This document shows, one piece after another, positions 19,350-28,418 of a DNA stretch of 64,000 bases. The notes beneath the pieces are model-generated. The model saw only the letters and a program-made list of their open reading frames with translations, was not told where the DNA came from and did no database searches. The stretch is from JBDGPU01 sp042219525. Lineage in GTDB: Archaea > Halobacteriota > Halobacteria > Halobacteriales > Haloferacaceae. Made by a program: the position numbers and the translations under genes. The DNA lies in contig JBDGPU010000073.1 of assembly GCA_042219525.1 (NCBI GenBank), positions 1 through 64,000 of the forward strand, written 5' to 3'. Numbering within the stretch: the stretch's first letter is position 1; the number at the start of each line of letters is the position of its first letter.

Positions 19350-21742
19350 AGGCTCACCACGTCGAGCACGGCGACCACGTCGCCGTCGCCTAACACGGCG
19401 GTGCCACTGAGCCCTGGCGTCCCGGACAGCGGGCCGTCGAGCGGTTTGACCACGACCTCCTCCTGGTCGAGGACCGCGTCGCACTGGAGCGCGACCTGTC
19501 GCGTCTCCTCCCGGATCCGGACGACCATCCCGTCGTCGTCCACCCCGTCGTTGTCACCGGCAACTCGGTGACCCGGAACCTCACTGTCGTCCGGAACCGC
19601 GCCGCCATCCGCGACCTCGCCGCCATCCGCGACCCCACCGCCAGTCGTCGGGGGTGCGTCGGGGTCGGCTCCGTCGCCGGCCGACGCCGACGGGGAGTCC
19701 GCGAGCCGCTCCTCGAGCCGGATGACGGGATAGAGGTCACCCTCGTGACGGAGGATCTCGTCGCCGTTGACCGTCTCGACGTCGTCGGCGCGCCCGACCT
19801 CGGCGATGCTCTTGATCGGGATGCCATACTCCGTGCCGCCGACGTCGACGAACATCACCTTCACGATGGCGACGGTGACCGGGAGCCGGAAGCGGACGGT
19901 CGACCCCTCTCCGGGTTCGCTCTCGATCTCGACGCTGCCGTCGAGACTCCGAGCCGTCGTCCGGACCACGTCCATGCCGACGCCGCGGCCGGAGACGTCG
20001 GTGACCTCCTCAGCCGTGGAGAGGCCGGGGTGGAAGACGAGGTCGTAGATCTCGGATTCGTCCATCGCATCGAGCTCCGCGGGGGTGTGAACCCCCTCTT
20101 CGACGGCCTTCGCTCGAAGCCGGTCCGGGTCGAGGCCGGCACCGTCGTCCGTGACCTCGATGACGACGTGGTCGCGGTCCCGGGTCGCGGTGAGCTGAAC
20201 GGTTCCCGTCGGGTCCTTGCCGGCCGCTTCGCGCTCCTCGGGCGGCTCGATGCCGTGGTCGACGGCGTTCCGGAGGACGTGGACGAGCGGGTCACGCATC
20301 TCCGTGAGGATCGTGCGGTCGAGTTCGACGTCGCCGCCCGTTACGGCGAACTGCACGTCCTTGCCGACCTCGCGGGCGACGTCGCGGACGAGCCGCGGGA
20401 ACGAGTCCGCGACCTGTGAGAACGGGATGAGCCGCATGTCCATGGCGGTGTCCTGCAGGCTGCTCGCGAGCTTGTCCAGTTCGCCGAGCGTGTCGGATTC
20501 GATGCCTGCCTCCTCCAGCTCGCGACGGAGCTTGATCCGGCTCGTCACGAGCTGCTCGACGAGTCCGTACAGTTCGTCGACCTGATCGACGTCAACCCGG
20601 ATCGAGGAGATCTCGTCCACGTCGTCCGCGTCGGCGGCATCCGCGTCGTCCGCGTCGGCCGCGTTCGCGTCGTCCGTGTCGGCGGCATCCGCGTCGTCCG
20701 TGTCGGCGGCATCCGCGTCGTCCGTGTCGGCGGCATCCGCGTCGTCCGCGTCGGCGGCATCCGCGTCGTCCGCGTCGGCCGCGTCCGCTTCGACCGCGTT
20801 GCCCGCGGTGGTCGGTCCTTCGTTCTCGGTCGTCTCGCCGCCGGACACCGACTCCTCCGTGCCGGTTCCCGCCGCCTCGGGGTCGGCGTCGGCAGTGCCG
20901 ACAGCGTCGCCGCCGCCGACGCGGGCAACCTCGACCGCCTCCACCTGCGTGAGCGCGTCGAGGCTGGTAGCGACGACGTCGGGGGCCTCGGCGACGACGA
21001 ACGCGTCGAATCCCGTATCGAACTCGCCCGCTTCCAGCGCGTCGGGCGCCGGGTCGGTCGCGAACGCGTCGAAGCCGTCGGCGATCGCCTCCGTCACGAA
21101 CGTCGCGTCGACGCCGGGCATCTGCGTCTCGCCGATGGTCACGTCCGCGTGAACGAGGACGTCGTCGCCGACGTCGAGGTCCGCGGCGGCCGGCGGCAGG
21201 TCGACCGACGCATCGTCCGCGTCGGCGGAGCCCGTGGCAGGGTCGTCCGCATCGGCGCCGTCCGCGTCGGCCTCGCTCGCTTCGGTCGCACCGTCCTCCA
21301 CGTCAGCCACTGCCTCGGCGTCCGTCGGTTCCTCCGGGTCGGCCGACTCCGGCGCTCCCGTCGAACCGGACCCCGCCTCCAGGTCCCGGATCCGTGCTTC
21401 GAGCTCGGAGGGGTCGGTCGAGACCTCGCCGTCCTCGGCGATCTCCGCCACCATCGCTTCGACGGCGTCGACGCCCTCGAACAGCAGGTCCATCAGCTCC
21501 GGCGTCACCGCCTGGTTGCCGGTGCGGACGTCGTCGAGGAGGTCCTCGAGCGCGTGGCCGAACTCGGACACTCGGTCGTACCCCATCGCCGCCGCGTTCC
21601 CCTTCAGGGTATGGGCGACGCGGAACACGTCGTCCATCGCCTCGCCGTCTTCGGGGTCCGCCTCCAGCGCGAGCAACGCGTTGTTGAGGTCGGTGATACC
21701 GTCCTCCGCCTCCGCGACGAAGGCCGCACGGTGGGAGTCCAT
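19346..21742 (-). CDS. cheA: Chemotaxis histidine kinase CheA
   Basis: A 798-aa CheA. The Hpt domain carries H44 in VAHTLKGNAAAMGY. A CheY-binding P2-like domain is at about 185-285. A dimerisation/HisKA-type helix follows (DQVDELYGLVEQLVTSRIKL, about 385-404), then the ATPase region (RDPLVHVLRNAVDHGIEPPEER; VTDDGAGLDPDRLRAKA; VSGRGVGMDVVR) and a CheW-like domain at the end. Two insertions are unusual: an Asp/Ala repeat linker (about 316-375) encoded by 24-bp repeats, and a Gly/Asp/Pro-rich loop (about 650-715) inside the CheW-like domain. It is coupled to cheB (TGATG) and cheR (ATGA). Confidence 0.93.
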   Translation of the reverse strand: MDSHRAAFVAEAEDGITDLNNALLALEADPEDGEAMDDVFRVAHTLKGNAAAMGYDRVSEFGHALEDLLDDVRTGNQAVTPELMDLLFEGVDAVEAMVAEIAEDGEVSTDPSELEARIRDLEAGSGSTGAPESADPEEPTDAEAVADVEDGATEASEADADGADADDPATGSADADDASVDLPPAAADLDVGDDVLVHADVTIGETQMPGVDATFVTEAIADGFDAFATDPAPDALEAGEFDTGFDAFVVAEAPDVVATSLDALTQVEAVEVARVGGGDAVGTADADPEAAGTGTEESVSGGETTENEGPTTAGNAVEADAADADDADAADADDADAADTDDADAADTDDADAADTDDANAADADDADAADADDVDEISSIRVDVDQVDELYGLVEQLVTSRIKLRRELEEAGIESDTLGELDKLASSLQDTAMDMRLIPFSQVADSFPRLVRDVAREVGKDVQFAVTGGDVELDRTILTEMRDPLVHVLRNAVDHGIEPPEEREAAGKDPTGTVQLTATRDRDHVVIEVTDDGAGLDPDRLRAKAVEEGVHTPAELDAMDESEIYDLVFHPGLSTAEEVTDVSGRGVGMDVVRTTARSLDGSVEIESEPGEGSTVRFRLPVTVAIVKVMFVDVGGTEYGIPIKSIAEVGRADDVETVNGDEILRHEGDLYPVIRLEERLADSPSASAGDGADPDAPPTTGGGVADGGEVADGGAVPDDSEVPGHRVAGDNDGVDDDGMVVRIREETRQVALQCDAVLDQEEVVVKPLDGPLSGTPGLSGTAVLGDGDVVAVLDVVSL
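20617..20793 (-). repeat. 24-bp tandem repeats in the cheA linker
   Basis: Seven to eight tandem units of 24 bp (GCGTCGTCCGTGTCGGCGGC-type) encode an Asp-Ala octapeptide repeat in CheA. Since the unit is a multiple of three, copy-number change would alter linker length without breaking the frame. Confidence 0.85.
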
Positions 21743-22959
21743 CAGGCTGCCCCCCCGACGATGGCGTCGGCAACGCCGGAGAGGTCGTGGACCTCGTCGA
21801 CGGCCCCGGTCGCGACCGCGCGTTTCGGCATGCCGTAGATGACGCAGCTCTCCTCGCTCTGAACGAGCGTGCGACCGCCCGCGCTGGCGACCGCCCGAAC
21901 CCCGTTAGCGCCGTCGGAGCCCATCCCCGTCAGCACGACGCCGACGAGCGGGTCGTCGACCGTCTCGGCGGCGGACTCCATCGCCACGTCGACCGCGGGC
22001 ATCACCTGCCGGGAGTCGTCCTCCTCGAGCTTGATCCGGAGCCGTCCGGCCCGGTAGCTGTCGACGAGCGTGTGGCTCCCGCCGCGAGCGACGACGGCCT
22101 CGCCGGCACCGATTCGGGCACCGTCCGTCGCCTCCCGTACGTCGTAGGCGGAGGCCTCGTCGAGCCGGTCGGCGAACCGCTCGGTGAACGCCTCCGGCAT
22201 GTGCTGGACGATGATCACGCGACAATCGACCGCCGGAAGCGCCGCCATAACGCGCTCGACGGCGTTAGGGCCGCCCGTCGACGCACCGATGACGACCGTC
22301 AGTGGGTCGTCGAGGGCGGCGTCGGCGTCGGCGTCGTCAGCGGATCCCGTCGACTCGCCGCCCGCGGAAGACGCCCCGCCGCTGGCTGCCGACTCGCCCG
22401 CACCGGTCGTCGCGTCGGCCGCCGAACCGCCCGTCGACCCGGTCGTGGGTTCAGCGGCGTCCCCCCGTTGGGCCGTTTCGGTACCATCGGCGTCCGGAGC
22501 CGCGCCGTCCCGCATCGCGGCCTCGAGGTCGGCATCCGCGACGGAGTGAACCGCCTTGGCTAACCGTTCCCCCTCGCGGGAGACGCCGGTCGTGACCTCG
22601 CCGCCGGGTTTCGCGAAGAAGTCGACGGCGCCGCGCTCCAGTGCGTCGAAAGTCACCTCGGCGCCGGCGTCGGTGTGGGCCGACAACATCAGGATCGGCG
22701 TTGGGGTCTCCGCCATGATCCGCTCGACGGCTTCGAGCCCGTTCATCCCGGGCATCTCGACGTCCATCGTCACGACGTCGGGCGACTCCTCGGCGACGAC
22801 GTCGATCGCCTCCGCGCCGTCGCTGGCCGTGCCGACGATGGAGATCCCGGCGTCCGACAACACGTCGGAGATGAGCCGCCGCATGAACGGGGAGTCGTCC
22901 ACGACGACCACGCGTGGCGCGTCGCTCCCTCGACCGCATCTCTCGGGCGTCTCTGACAT
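21742..22959 (-). CDS. cheB: Chemotaxis methylesterase/response regulator CheB
   Basis: A 405-aa CheB. The receiver domain has acidic residues D21/D22, the phospho-acceptor D66 in VVTMDVEMPGMNG and K118 in FFAKPGG. A long Gly/Ala/Ser/Asp linker spans about 150-218. The methylesterase domain has the triad S227 (IGASTGG), H253 (VQHMP) and D349 (GMGSDGANG). It removes receptor methyl groups, opposing CheR. First gene of the minus-strand cheB-cheA-cheR-HEAT-cheF run, which is divergent from cheW. ATG 22959 (MSETPERCGR) sits just before the receiver domain. Confidence 0.93.
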   Translation of the reverse strand: MSETPERCGRGSDAPRVVVVDDSPFMRRLISDVLSDAGISIVGTASDGAEAIDVVAEESPDVVTMDVEMPGMNGLEAVERIMAETPTPILMLSAHTDAGAEVTFDALERGAVDFFAKPGGEVTTGVSREGERLAKAVHSVADADLEAAMRDGAAPDADGTETAQRGDAAEPTTGSTGGSAADATTGAGESAASGGASSAGGESTGSADDADADAALDDPLTVVIGASTGGPNAVERVMAALPAVDCRVIIVQHMPEAFTERFADRLDEASAYDVREATDGARIGAGEAVVARGGSHTLVDSYRAGRLRIKLEEDDSRQVMPAVDVAMESAAETVDDPLVGVVLTGMGSDGANGVRAVASAGGRTLVQSEESCVIYGMPKRAVATGAVDEVHDLSGVADAIVGGAA

Positions 22960-23060
22960 ACACGGAGGCCGGTATGGCCGAACGATAAACCCACCGCCCT
23001 GCCTATCGGACGTGATAATTCGAGGGATACGATTATGGGCTGGTGCGCGGAGATGCAGGT

Positions 23061-23519
23061 ATGGGAGCGACGGAGACGGACACGGAAACCGAGGCTGAAC
23101 CAGCGGCCGAGCCCACGAAGGTCCTGGAGTTCGGTCTCGGCGAGGACACGTACTGTCTGGGCATCGGCGTGATCGACGAGATCGTCGACGCCGGGGAACT
23201 GACGCGGATTCCGAACTCGCCGACACACGTCGAGGGCGTCATGGACCTGCGCGGTCGGACGACGACCATCATCGACCCCAAGACGCTGTTCGACATCGAC
23301 GGCGGTGGGGCTCGCGACCGGATCGTCGTGTTCGACGACGACGCGCTCGACGAGGGCGGCGCCGTCGGCTGGATGGTCGACGAGGTGTACCAGGTTCGCG
23401 ACGTCAACCCGGCCGACGTCGACGATAGCACGACCGCGGAGGACGACGGCGTCCGCGGCATCGTGAAACCGGACGACCGCTTCGTCGTCTGGGTCGAACC
23501 CGACGTGACGACGGAGTAA
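23061..23519 (+). CDS. cheW: Chemotaxis coupling protein CheW
   Basis: This 152-aa protein couples receptors to CheA. Conserved parts are VLEFGLGEDTYCLGIGVIDEIVDAGELTRIPNSPTHVEGVMDLRGRTTTIIDPKTLF (about 21-77), the CheW fold core with the GVMDLRGR turn, and a C-terminal GIVKPDDRFVVWVEPD strand. The N-terminus is a short acidic Thr/Glu tail. ATG 23061 is preferred over the GTG at 23043. It is transcribed away from cheB, about 100 bp apart, so a divergent promoter region lies between them. Confidence 0.9.
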   Translation: MGATETDTETEAEPAAEPTKVLEFGLGEDTYCLGIGVIDEIVDAGELTRIPNSPTHVEGVMDLRGRTTTIIDPKTLFDIDGGGARDRIVVFDDDALDEGGAVGWMVDEVYQVRDVNPADVDDSTTAEDDGVRGIVKPDDRFVVWVEPDVTTE

Positions 23520-23705
23520 CCAACCCGAGTCGGCGATCCGACCGCGTCTCTCCGGGCCGGGCCGCCCATCGAACCGAATCGCTCGTTCGAGCCGGGGGCA
23601 CCGCACCGCCGGCGCCGTTCCGCCGGTAGTCTCACCGGTTCCGAGCGTTCTCACCCGTGAAAATCGGGGAGGAACACTTATCGTTGGCCTCGTTCGGCTT
23701 CGGAT

Positions 23706-24401
23706 ATGCGCATCTCCAGTGGTGTCTCAGGGTTCGACGACCTCGTCGACGGCGGGTTCCCCGAAGGACGACTTTACGTCGTCAGCGGGCCGCCGGGTAG
23801 CGGGAAAACCACGTTCTGCTCACAGTTCGCGGCGCAGGGTGCCCGCGACGGCGACAAGACCCTGTACGTCAGCATGCACGAGACGAGAGAGGGGATCCAG
23901 CAGGACATGGCGGGGTACGAGTTCGGCTTCGACCGGGCGGTTGCGAGCGACCGGATCACGTTCCTCGACGCCCTCTCCTCGGACGGCCGCCGCTTCTTCG
24001 GCAAACCGAACGACCGGCGGGACCGGAACAGCGTCGCCAACCGACTGACCGGGTTCATCGAGTCCCGCGACATCGACCGCATCATTCTCGACTCGACGAT
24101 GCTGCTCAGCTATCTCCTGGACGACACCGAGGACACGGCGGTGCAGCTGTTGACGGCGCTGAAGCGGACGGACGCGACGACGTTGCTCATCTCCGAGATG
24201 ACGGACCCGAGCGCCTACTCCGAGGAACACTATCTCGCGCACGGCGTCGTGTTCATGCACAACTACCTCGAAGACGACGGCATGCAGCGCGGGCTGCAGG
24301 TGTTGAAGATGCGTGGCACGAACATCGACACGGACATTCACGATCTGGAGTTCGGGCCCAAGGGGCTCCGGGTCGGATCCGGAAAGCCGGTTAAACACTG
24401 A
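23706..24401 (+). CDS. Single-domain KaiC/RAD55-like ATPase
   Basis: The 231-aa protein is a RecA-superfamily ATPase of KaiC type. It has the KaiC opening MRISSGVSGFDDLVDGGFPEGRLYVVSGPPGSGKTTF, with Walker A G28-PPGSGKT, ETREGIQQDM after it, Walker B-like DRIILDSTMLLSYLL (about 119-133) and a closing LKMRGTNIDTDIHDLEFGPKGLRV typical of the family. It lies after cheW and shares a stop/start overlap with the next gene (24401). In haloarchaea such single-domain KaiC proteins often sit near taxis genes; whether it signals to the motor is inference. Confidence 0.85.
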   Translation: MRISSGVSGFDDLVDGGFPEGRLYVVSGPPGSGKTTFCSQFAAQGARDGDKTLYVSMHETREGIQQDMAGYEFGFDRAVASDRITFLDALSSDGRRFFGKPNDRRDRNSVANRLTGFIESRDIDRIILDSTMLLSYLLDDTEDTAVQLLTALKRTDATTLLISEMTDPSAYSEEHYLAHGVVFMHNYLEDDGMQRGLQVLKMRGTNIDTDIHDLEFGPKGLRVGSGKPVKH

Positions 24402-24781
24402 TGTACGATCGCTCGTTCGGGACGGACTGGTCGACGCTGGATAGGGAATCCGCGATCGAGCGCGCGTTCGCCCTCGGCGTCGCGGAGGCTTGCGGGGAGA
24501 GCTTTCCCGACGAATACGCTCGCGTTCGACAGGCCCTGCCGGGCTCGTACGACCAGAGTATCGTCGAGTTAGCCTACGAGGAGGGGCGAACCAAGGCCCT
24601 CACGCTCGAGCGGGAGGGCGAGGAGGACGTCTGGGAGACCCTCGTCGACGAGGAGACGAAGACGGCAGCCGAGTCCCCACTTCCCGAAGCGATGCCCGGC
24701 GCACTCGCCAGCCGCGAGTTCCTGACACGGTCGACGGGGCCACCTGAGTCACTCGACCGCCCCGAGTTTCTCCAAAAGTAA
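24401..24781 (+). CDS. Conserved haloarchaeal protein coupled to the KaiC-like gene
   Basis: A 126-aa acidic, mostly helical protein starting MYDRSFGTDWSTLDRESAIERAFALGVAEACG. It has no membrane segment or known motif. Its ATG overlaps the final base of the KaiC-like ATPase stop codon (TGATG), so it is translationally coupled. The phrase ERAFALGVAEACGESFPDEYARVRQAL looks like a helical pair and might contact the ATPase, but nothing in the sequence shows this directly. Function unknown. Confidence 0.7.
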   Translation: MYDRSFGTDWSTLDRESAIERAFALGVAEACGESFPDEYARVRQALPGSYDQSIVELAYEEGRTKALTLEREGEEDVWETLVDEETKTAAESPLPEAMPGALASREFLTRSTGPPESLDRPEFLQK

Positions 24782-24823
24782 CGCTCGGAAAGCATTTACG
24801 TCGGCGGGGTAGACCAACTGGCA

Positions 24824-25432
24824 ATGAGTCGCCTTCCCGCTACCGTCCTCGAGGCGGAAAGTGTTCTGCTGGTTGGGCCGCCAATGAGCGGGAAGTACGA
24901 CCTCTTTCACCGGCTCCTCGGGGAGTGGACGTCGGAACCGATCGTGATCTCGACGGGGCGAACGGCCGAGAAGGTGCGGACCGATCACGAAGGGATAACC
25001 AACGCAGCCGGCGAGAACGCTATCGTCATCGACTGCGCCTCCCGCGAGCAAGGCGAGACGGTCGAGGACACCGCCCGGACGAAGTACGTCGACTCCGCCG
25101 GCAACCTCACCGACATCGGCGTCAAGTTCACCAACGTCGTCGAGGACCTCGGCGACGAGGAGGACCACGCTGTCGGGTTGTACTCCATCTCCGAGCTGCT
25201 GATGTACTGGGATCCGGAGCGGATCTACCAGTTCATTCGCGTGCTCTCCTCGCAGGCGACCGGCCAGGACTGGCCCTTCGTCAGTGCCGTCGGGTCGACC
25301 GCGCACGACGAAGCCACCCTTCACACGCTGTACGAACCGTTCGATCGGATCGTCGAAACGCGCGTCGACGACGAGCGGGAGTTCCGCGTCCGCGGTCGCG
25401 TCGGGGCGCCCACTGACTGGCAGGCCTTCTAA
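24824..25432 (+). CDS. Divergent RecA/KaiC-like protein with altered Walker A
   Basis: This 202-aa protein has the length and layout of the KaiC-like gene upstream. A P-loop-like VLLVGPPMSGKYDLFHRLL (about 14-32) is followed by a strand NAIVIDCASRE and a region LYSISELLMYWDPERIYQFIRVL. The P-loop reads G18-PPMSGK-Y, where the usual Ser/Thr after Lys is Tyr25. That probably weakens or abolishes Mg-ATP use. Haloarchaea have many such HTR-like or KaiC-derived proteins. It may be a non-catalytic partner of the intact ATPase at 23706, as inferred from the shared transcript direction. Confidence 0.7.
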   Translation: MSRLPATVLEAESVLLVGPPMSGKYDLFHRLLGEWTSEPIVISTGRTAEKVRTDHEGITNAAGENAIVIDCASREQGETVEDTARTKYVDSAGNLTDIGVKFTNVVEDLGDEEDHAVGLYSISELLMYWDPERIYQFIRVLSSQATGQDWPFVSAVGSTAHDEATLHTLYEPFDRIVETRVDDEREFRVRGRVGAPTDWQAF

Positions 25433-26312
25433 CCGCCACTCCCGAGGCTCGTCGACTGGAATCCGGTTCTCCCGGCACACTCGCTCGATAGCGGGAGCTT
25501 CGTCGTCGACCGTCGCATCGATCGCCGATTCGTCGGTCCGGGAGATTCGATATAGCGACATCCGATTTACCGACCAACAATCTCGAGATGTTTCGTGAAA
25601 ACCGGGATCTGCGGACGACGGCTGCAGACGGTCGCACGGCCGTTTGCGGTTGCTTCGAGGAGCCAACCACCTTGCAGTCGTACTCCGGGGGCAGACCGAG
25701 TACAATTCAGGAAGTCAGCCACCATCGGTCGAGCGATTGGTCGATCTTGGTTCGGGGCACGGCCTCTGGAAGGTCGGGATGCAAACCCAGGGTATCTCCC
25801 TGAGGAATCACCTTCTGAATGACCCCGCGAGAGTGGTTGTCGATATCCACCTGACGCAGCTTCCGAAGGTCGCTTACAGAAAACCGAGAAACAGTCGCCA
25901 GCTGGTCCGAGATATTCGATAAGGTGAAAGCTGCACCTCGAAGCGCGGCGCGCGGGAGATCGCCTGAAACCTACTTCTTACCCCGGTGTCGACGTCCACC
26001 CCGTTCAGCACTTTTCCTACCGCAATCTTCGCCCAGCGCATATCCCGAGTACTCCGCGGTGGCGAGTGTGAAATCCTCGATAGCAGAAGACGACCGGCAA
26101 GCTCGGAACGAACCGAGATCGCCCCTAATTCCACCTGAAAGAATCTGCTGACGGGAAACAGCCAGTAAACCGGCGACTACGGCGGAATACCGGAGTGTTG
26201 AGTCGAACCGCTGTCGGGCTCTCGAGGATCAATAAATCATATGCCGCGATATCAAATGATCCGAACGCGGAAGACCGGCCGACTTTTGCCCGGGCATACC
26301 GGAGCGTTCGAC
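25433..26312. other. Non-coding region with three copies of a ~24-nt motif
   Basis: About 880 bp with no supported gene. It holds three copies of a recurring motif (core CGCTATATCRAATMT followed by CCSRAC): on the minus strand at 25536-25560 and 25904-25926, and on the plus strand at 26243-26266. Two more copies lie at 27271 and 28384. Base composition is more AT-rich than in flanking genes. Confidence 0.5.
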
Positions 26313-26633
26313 ATGGCCGACTTCGACCCGGAGAAATTCGAGGACAAGTACGCGAACTACTTCCAGGAGCTCCAGCGCGCGTACAAGAACGCCTTCAACC
26401 AGATGAACGAACGCTACGACTCGGACCTGATCCACGGTATCGACCAGATGATCCTCAACGAGTCGGAACCGTTCTACGAGGATGGCGAATTCCGCGTCGA
26501 GCTCCCGGAGAACCCACGCGATCGCCTGCAGGGCGTCCTCGTCACCGACGAGAAGTTCGAGGAGACGCTGGAGACCTACGTCGAGACGATCGAATCGGAG
26601 CTGCATCGCGTATTCGGCGTCGAGAAGCCCTGA
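26313..26633 (+). CDS. Small conserved haloarchaeal protein (DUF5783-like)
   Basis: A 106-aa soluble, strongly helical and charged protein, MADFDPEKFEDKYANYFQELQRAYKNAFNQMNERYDSDLIHGIDQMILNESEPFYEDGEFRVELPE onward. I recall this type as a short haloarchaeal family of unknown function (DUF5783), but I could not check. No metal, nucleotide or membrane motif is seen. ATG 26313 is used because the open frame upstream of it (from 26241) is intergenic-type sequence overlapping one of the repeated motifs. The NifU-like gene follows 84 bp later. Confidence 0.7.
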   Translation: MADFDPEKFEDKYANYFQELQRAYKNAFNQMNERYDSDLIHGIDQMILNESEPFYEDGEFRVELPENPRDRLQGVLVTDEKFEETLETYVETIESELHRVFGVEKP

Positions 26634-26716
26634 GAAGCCCAGAAAATACGGGGGGATTACCAACATAAACGAGACCGAACCAAAGGCATAAGCCGGTTCG
26701 CCGTTAAACCACATTC

Positions 26717-27091
26717 ATGAGTACTGAATCAGCGGACGGGGACGGCGATCTCCGCGACCGGATCACGAACTTCCTGCGGCGTAACTTCCCGCAGATTCAG
26801 ATGCACGGCGGCGACGCAGCTATCAGCCATCTCGACCGCGAGAACGGCGAAGTCCACATCCAGCTCGGTGGTGCCTGTTCCGGCTGTGGTATCTCCCCGA
26901 TGACGATCCAGGCGATCAAGTCCCGGATGGTCAAGGAGATCGCGGAGATCGACACGGTCCACGCCGACACTGGCATGGATTCCGGTGCCGACGGCGACCT
27001 TGGCGGCACCGGCGGCGGTACGACGCCCTCCTTCCCCGGCGAAGGCGGCGAGGAAGCCGAGGACGACGAAGGCCCCCAGGCCCCCTTCTAA
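26717..27091 (+). CDS. NifU C-terminal domain (Nfu-type) Fe-S protein
   Basis: The 124-aa protein is a stand-alone Nfu domain that holds or delivers an Fe-S cluster. The core RRNFPQIQMHGGDAAISHLDRENGEVHIQLGGACSGCGISPMTIQ includes the C54-x2-C57 cluster motif. The C-terminus (about 85-124) is a Gly/Asp/Glu-rich disordered tail ending EGPQAPF. TATA-like sequence is not obvious; the gene follows the DUF5783-like gene in the same direction. Length and motif are normal for haloarchaeal Nfu proteins. Confidence 0.88.
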   Translation: MSTESADGDGDLRDRITNFLRRNFPQIQMHGGDAAISHLDRENGEVHIQLGGACSGCGISPMTIQAIKSRMVKEIAEIDTVHADTGMDSGADGDLGGTGGGTTPSFPGEGGEEAEDDEGPQAPF

Positions 27092-28418
27092 CGGCACTCT
27101 TTCCCTGATTTTCACAGCGTCCCAAGTGGCGACACTGTCGTATTCCCCGGCCGCTCCGGTCCCAAATCGCGAGTGGAGGATACGAAAACGGCAAATAGAC
27201 GCTGTCTAAGCGGTTTGTCGCGTTTGGGGGTTTTGCACCAGATCGATCCGCGGCGTTTCTCAAACGGCATACCGCTATATAGAATATCGGAACCAGGCCG
27301 TTCGCGGCGATCGAAGACGACGAGACATCAACGGGGGAGAGTGAGTTCTCTCGTCCAGGTGTCGGGCGAAGACCACCGATAGTCCGGAACGACGGAGCCG
27401 GAGCTGTCCTGACGGCTCGGCTTAGCGAGTTGCGGTCCCAGGAGTTCACGACGTTGGGGCACCTACCCACAGATCGAGGTCTCCGGCCGTCTCGAATTTT
27501 TCCTCGTAGCGGCGGTCCCTGAGACTCGCCCCTCGAGAACTGTGAGTACAGGTGGTACGACACACAGCCGGATTCAGGTCGGTCTGAAAGGAAGATCAGC
27601 GGGTTAAGGCCCGTAAATCACCGCTTTCGGTCCGTTTCGGTCGGTTCCCGCTGGGCTCCGGATCCCCGATGCGAGCGCTTTTTGTTATAGCATTATCCGA
27701 TTTATGCCCTCGATAGATAGTCGAACCCCGACATTGTCGAAACCCTCCTTTAAGAAGGTATACAGCGGTTTATTGGCTATTTTAAACAGCCTAAGCAGCT
27801 ACGGACCGGGAGATGGCCGTCACAAAGGAGGGGACAGCGCGATTTGCAGAGCGCCTTCAACGTGCCTGGAAACGAGGACAGCCACGCATTTTCGGCAAAT
27901 CGCAAAACGTGAACAACGGTCCGAGCTAAGGAAGGTAAATCAGCAATGGAACACTTCTGGCGGCACACTGTCGATCCGACTCCGTTTCGGGGCGATCGGG
28001 AGCGAGAAGGGATTCTTGGAAGCCGTAGTCGCCTCGGGCAATTAGCCAGATCATGGCGACCACCTGTGTCGAGCTCACCCCGAGGGTGAAGCCGCCTATC
28101 CGGCGGTCGTCTCGAGACGTTCTGGTAAACTACCATCGTGCGTAGGCCGGTCCGATAGCAAAACCGGCACCGTTGCTCGCGGGATGAGGGGTTTCAGCAG
28201 CGTCACGTTCGGGCACCCATCTTTCCGACGAGCATACAGCTTCCCCTTTCACGAGGCGAGACCGTTTCGTCTGCGGATAGCCGAGTTTCTTTATAAGTGG
28301 AGGCCAGATCGGCCCTGAAAGGCTCTTCTCGTGGCGATTCTGTGCTCCAGCGCCGAAGGCGTGGAAAGCGTCATAAATCAAATATCGCTATATCAAATCT
28401 TGCCAACTGACCCCTACA
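27092..28418. other. Non-coding region with two further motif copies
   Basis: About 1.3 kb before the insertion sequence with no supported gene. It is AT-richer than its surroundings, and open frames here lack family resemblance. Motif copies (core CGCTATATCRAATMT, or close variants) lie at 27271-27294 and 28384-28407, the latter 11 bp from the insertion sequence end. One 113-codon frame at 27704-28045 has a TATA-like TTATAGCATTAT upstream but an unconvincing composition. Confidence 0.5.

Noticed and set aside
24749..25705. 318-codon minus-strand frame opposite the P-loop protein gene
   Set aside because: It is antisense to the gene at 24824 and to its downstream spacer; no protein family resemblance, and composition is typical of a shadow frame.
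27704..28045. 113-codon frame with TATA-like sequence upstream
   Set aside because: No family resemblance and amino-acid composition (basic, Ser/Arg-rich) unlike the acidic proteins of this genome; kept as non-coding.
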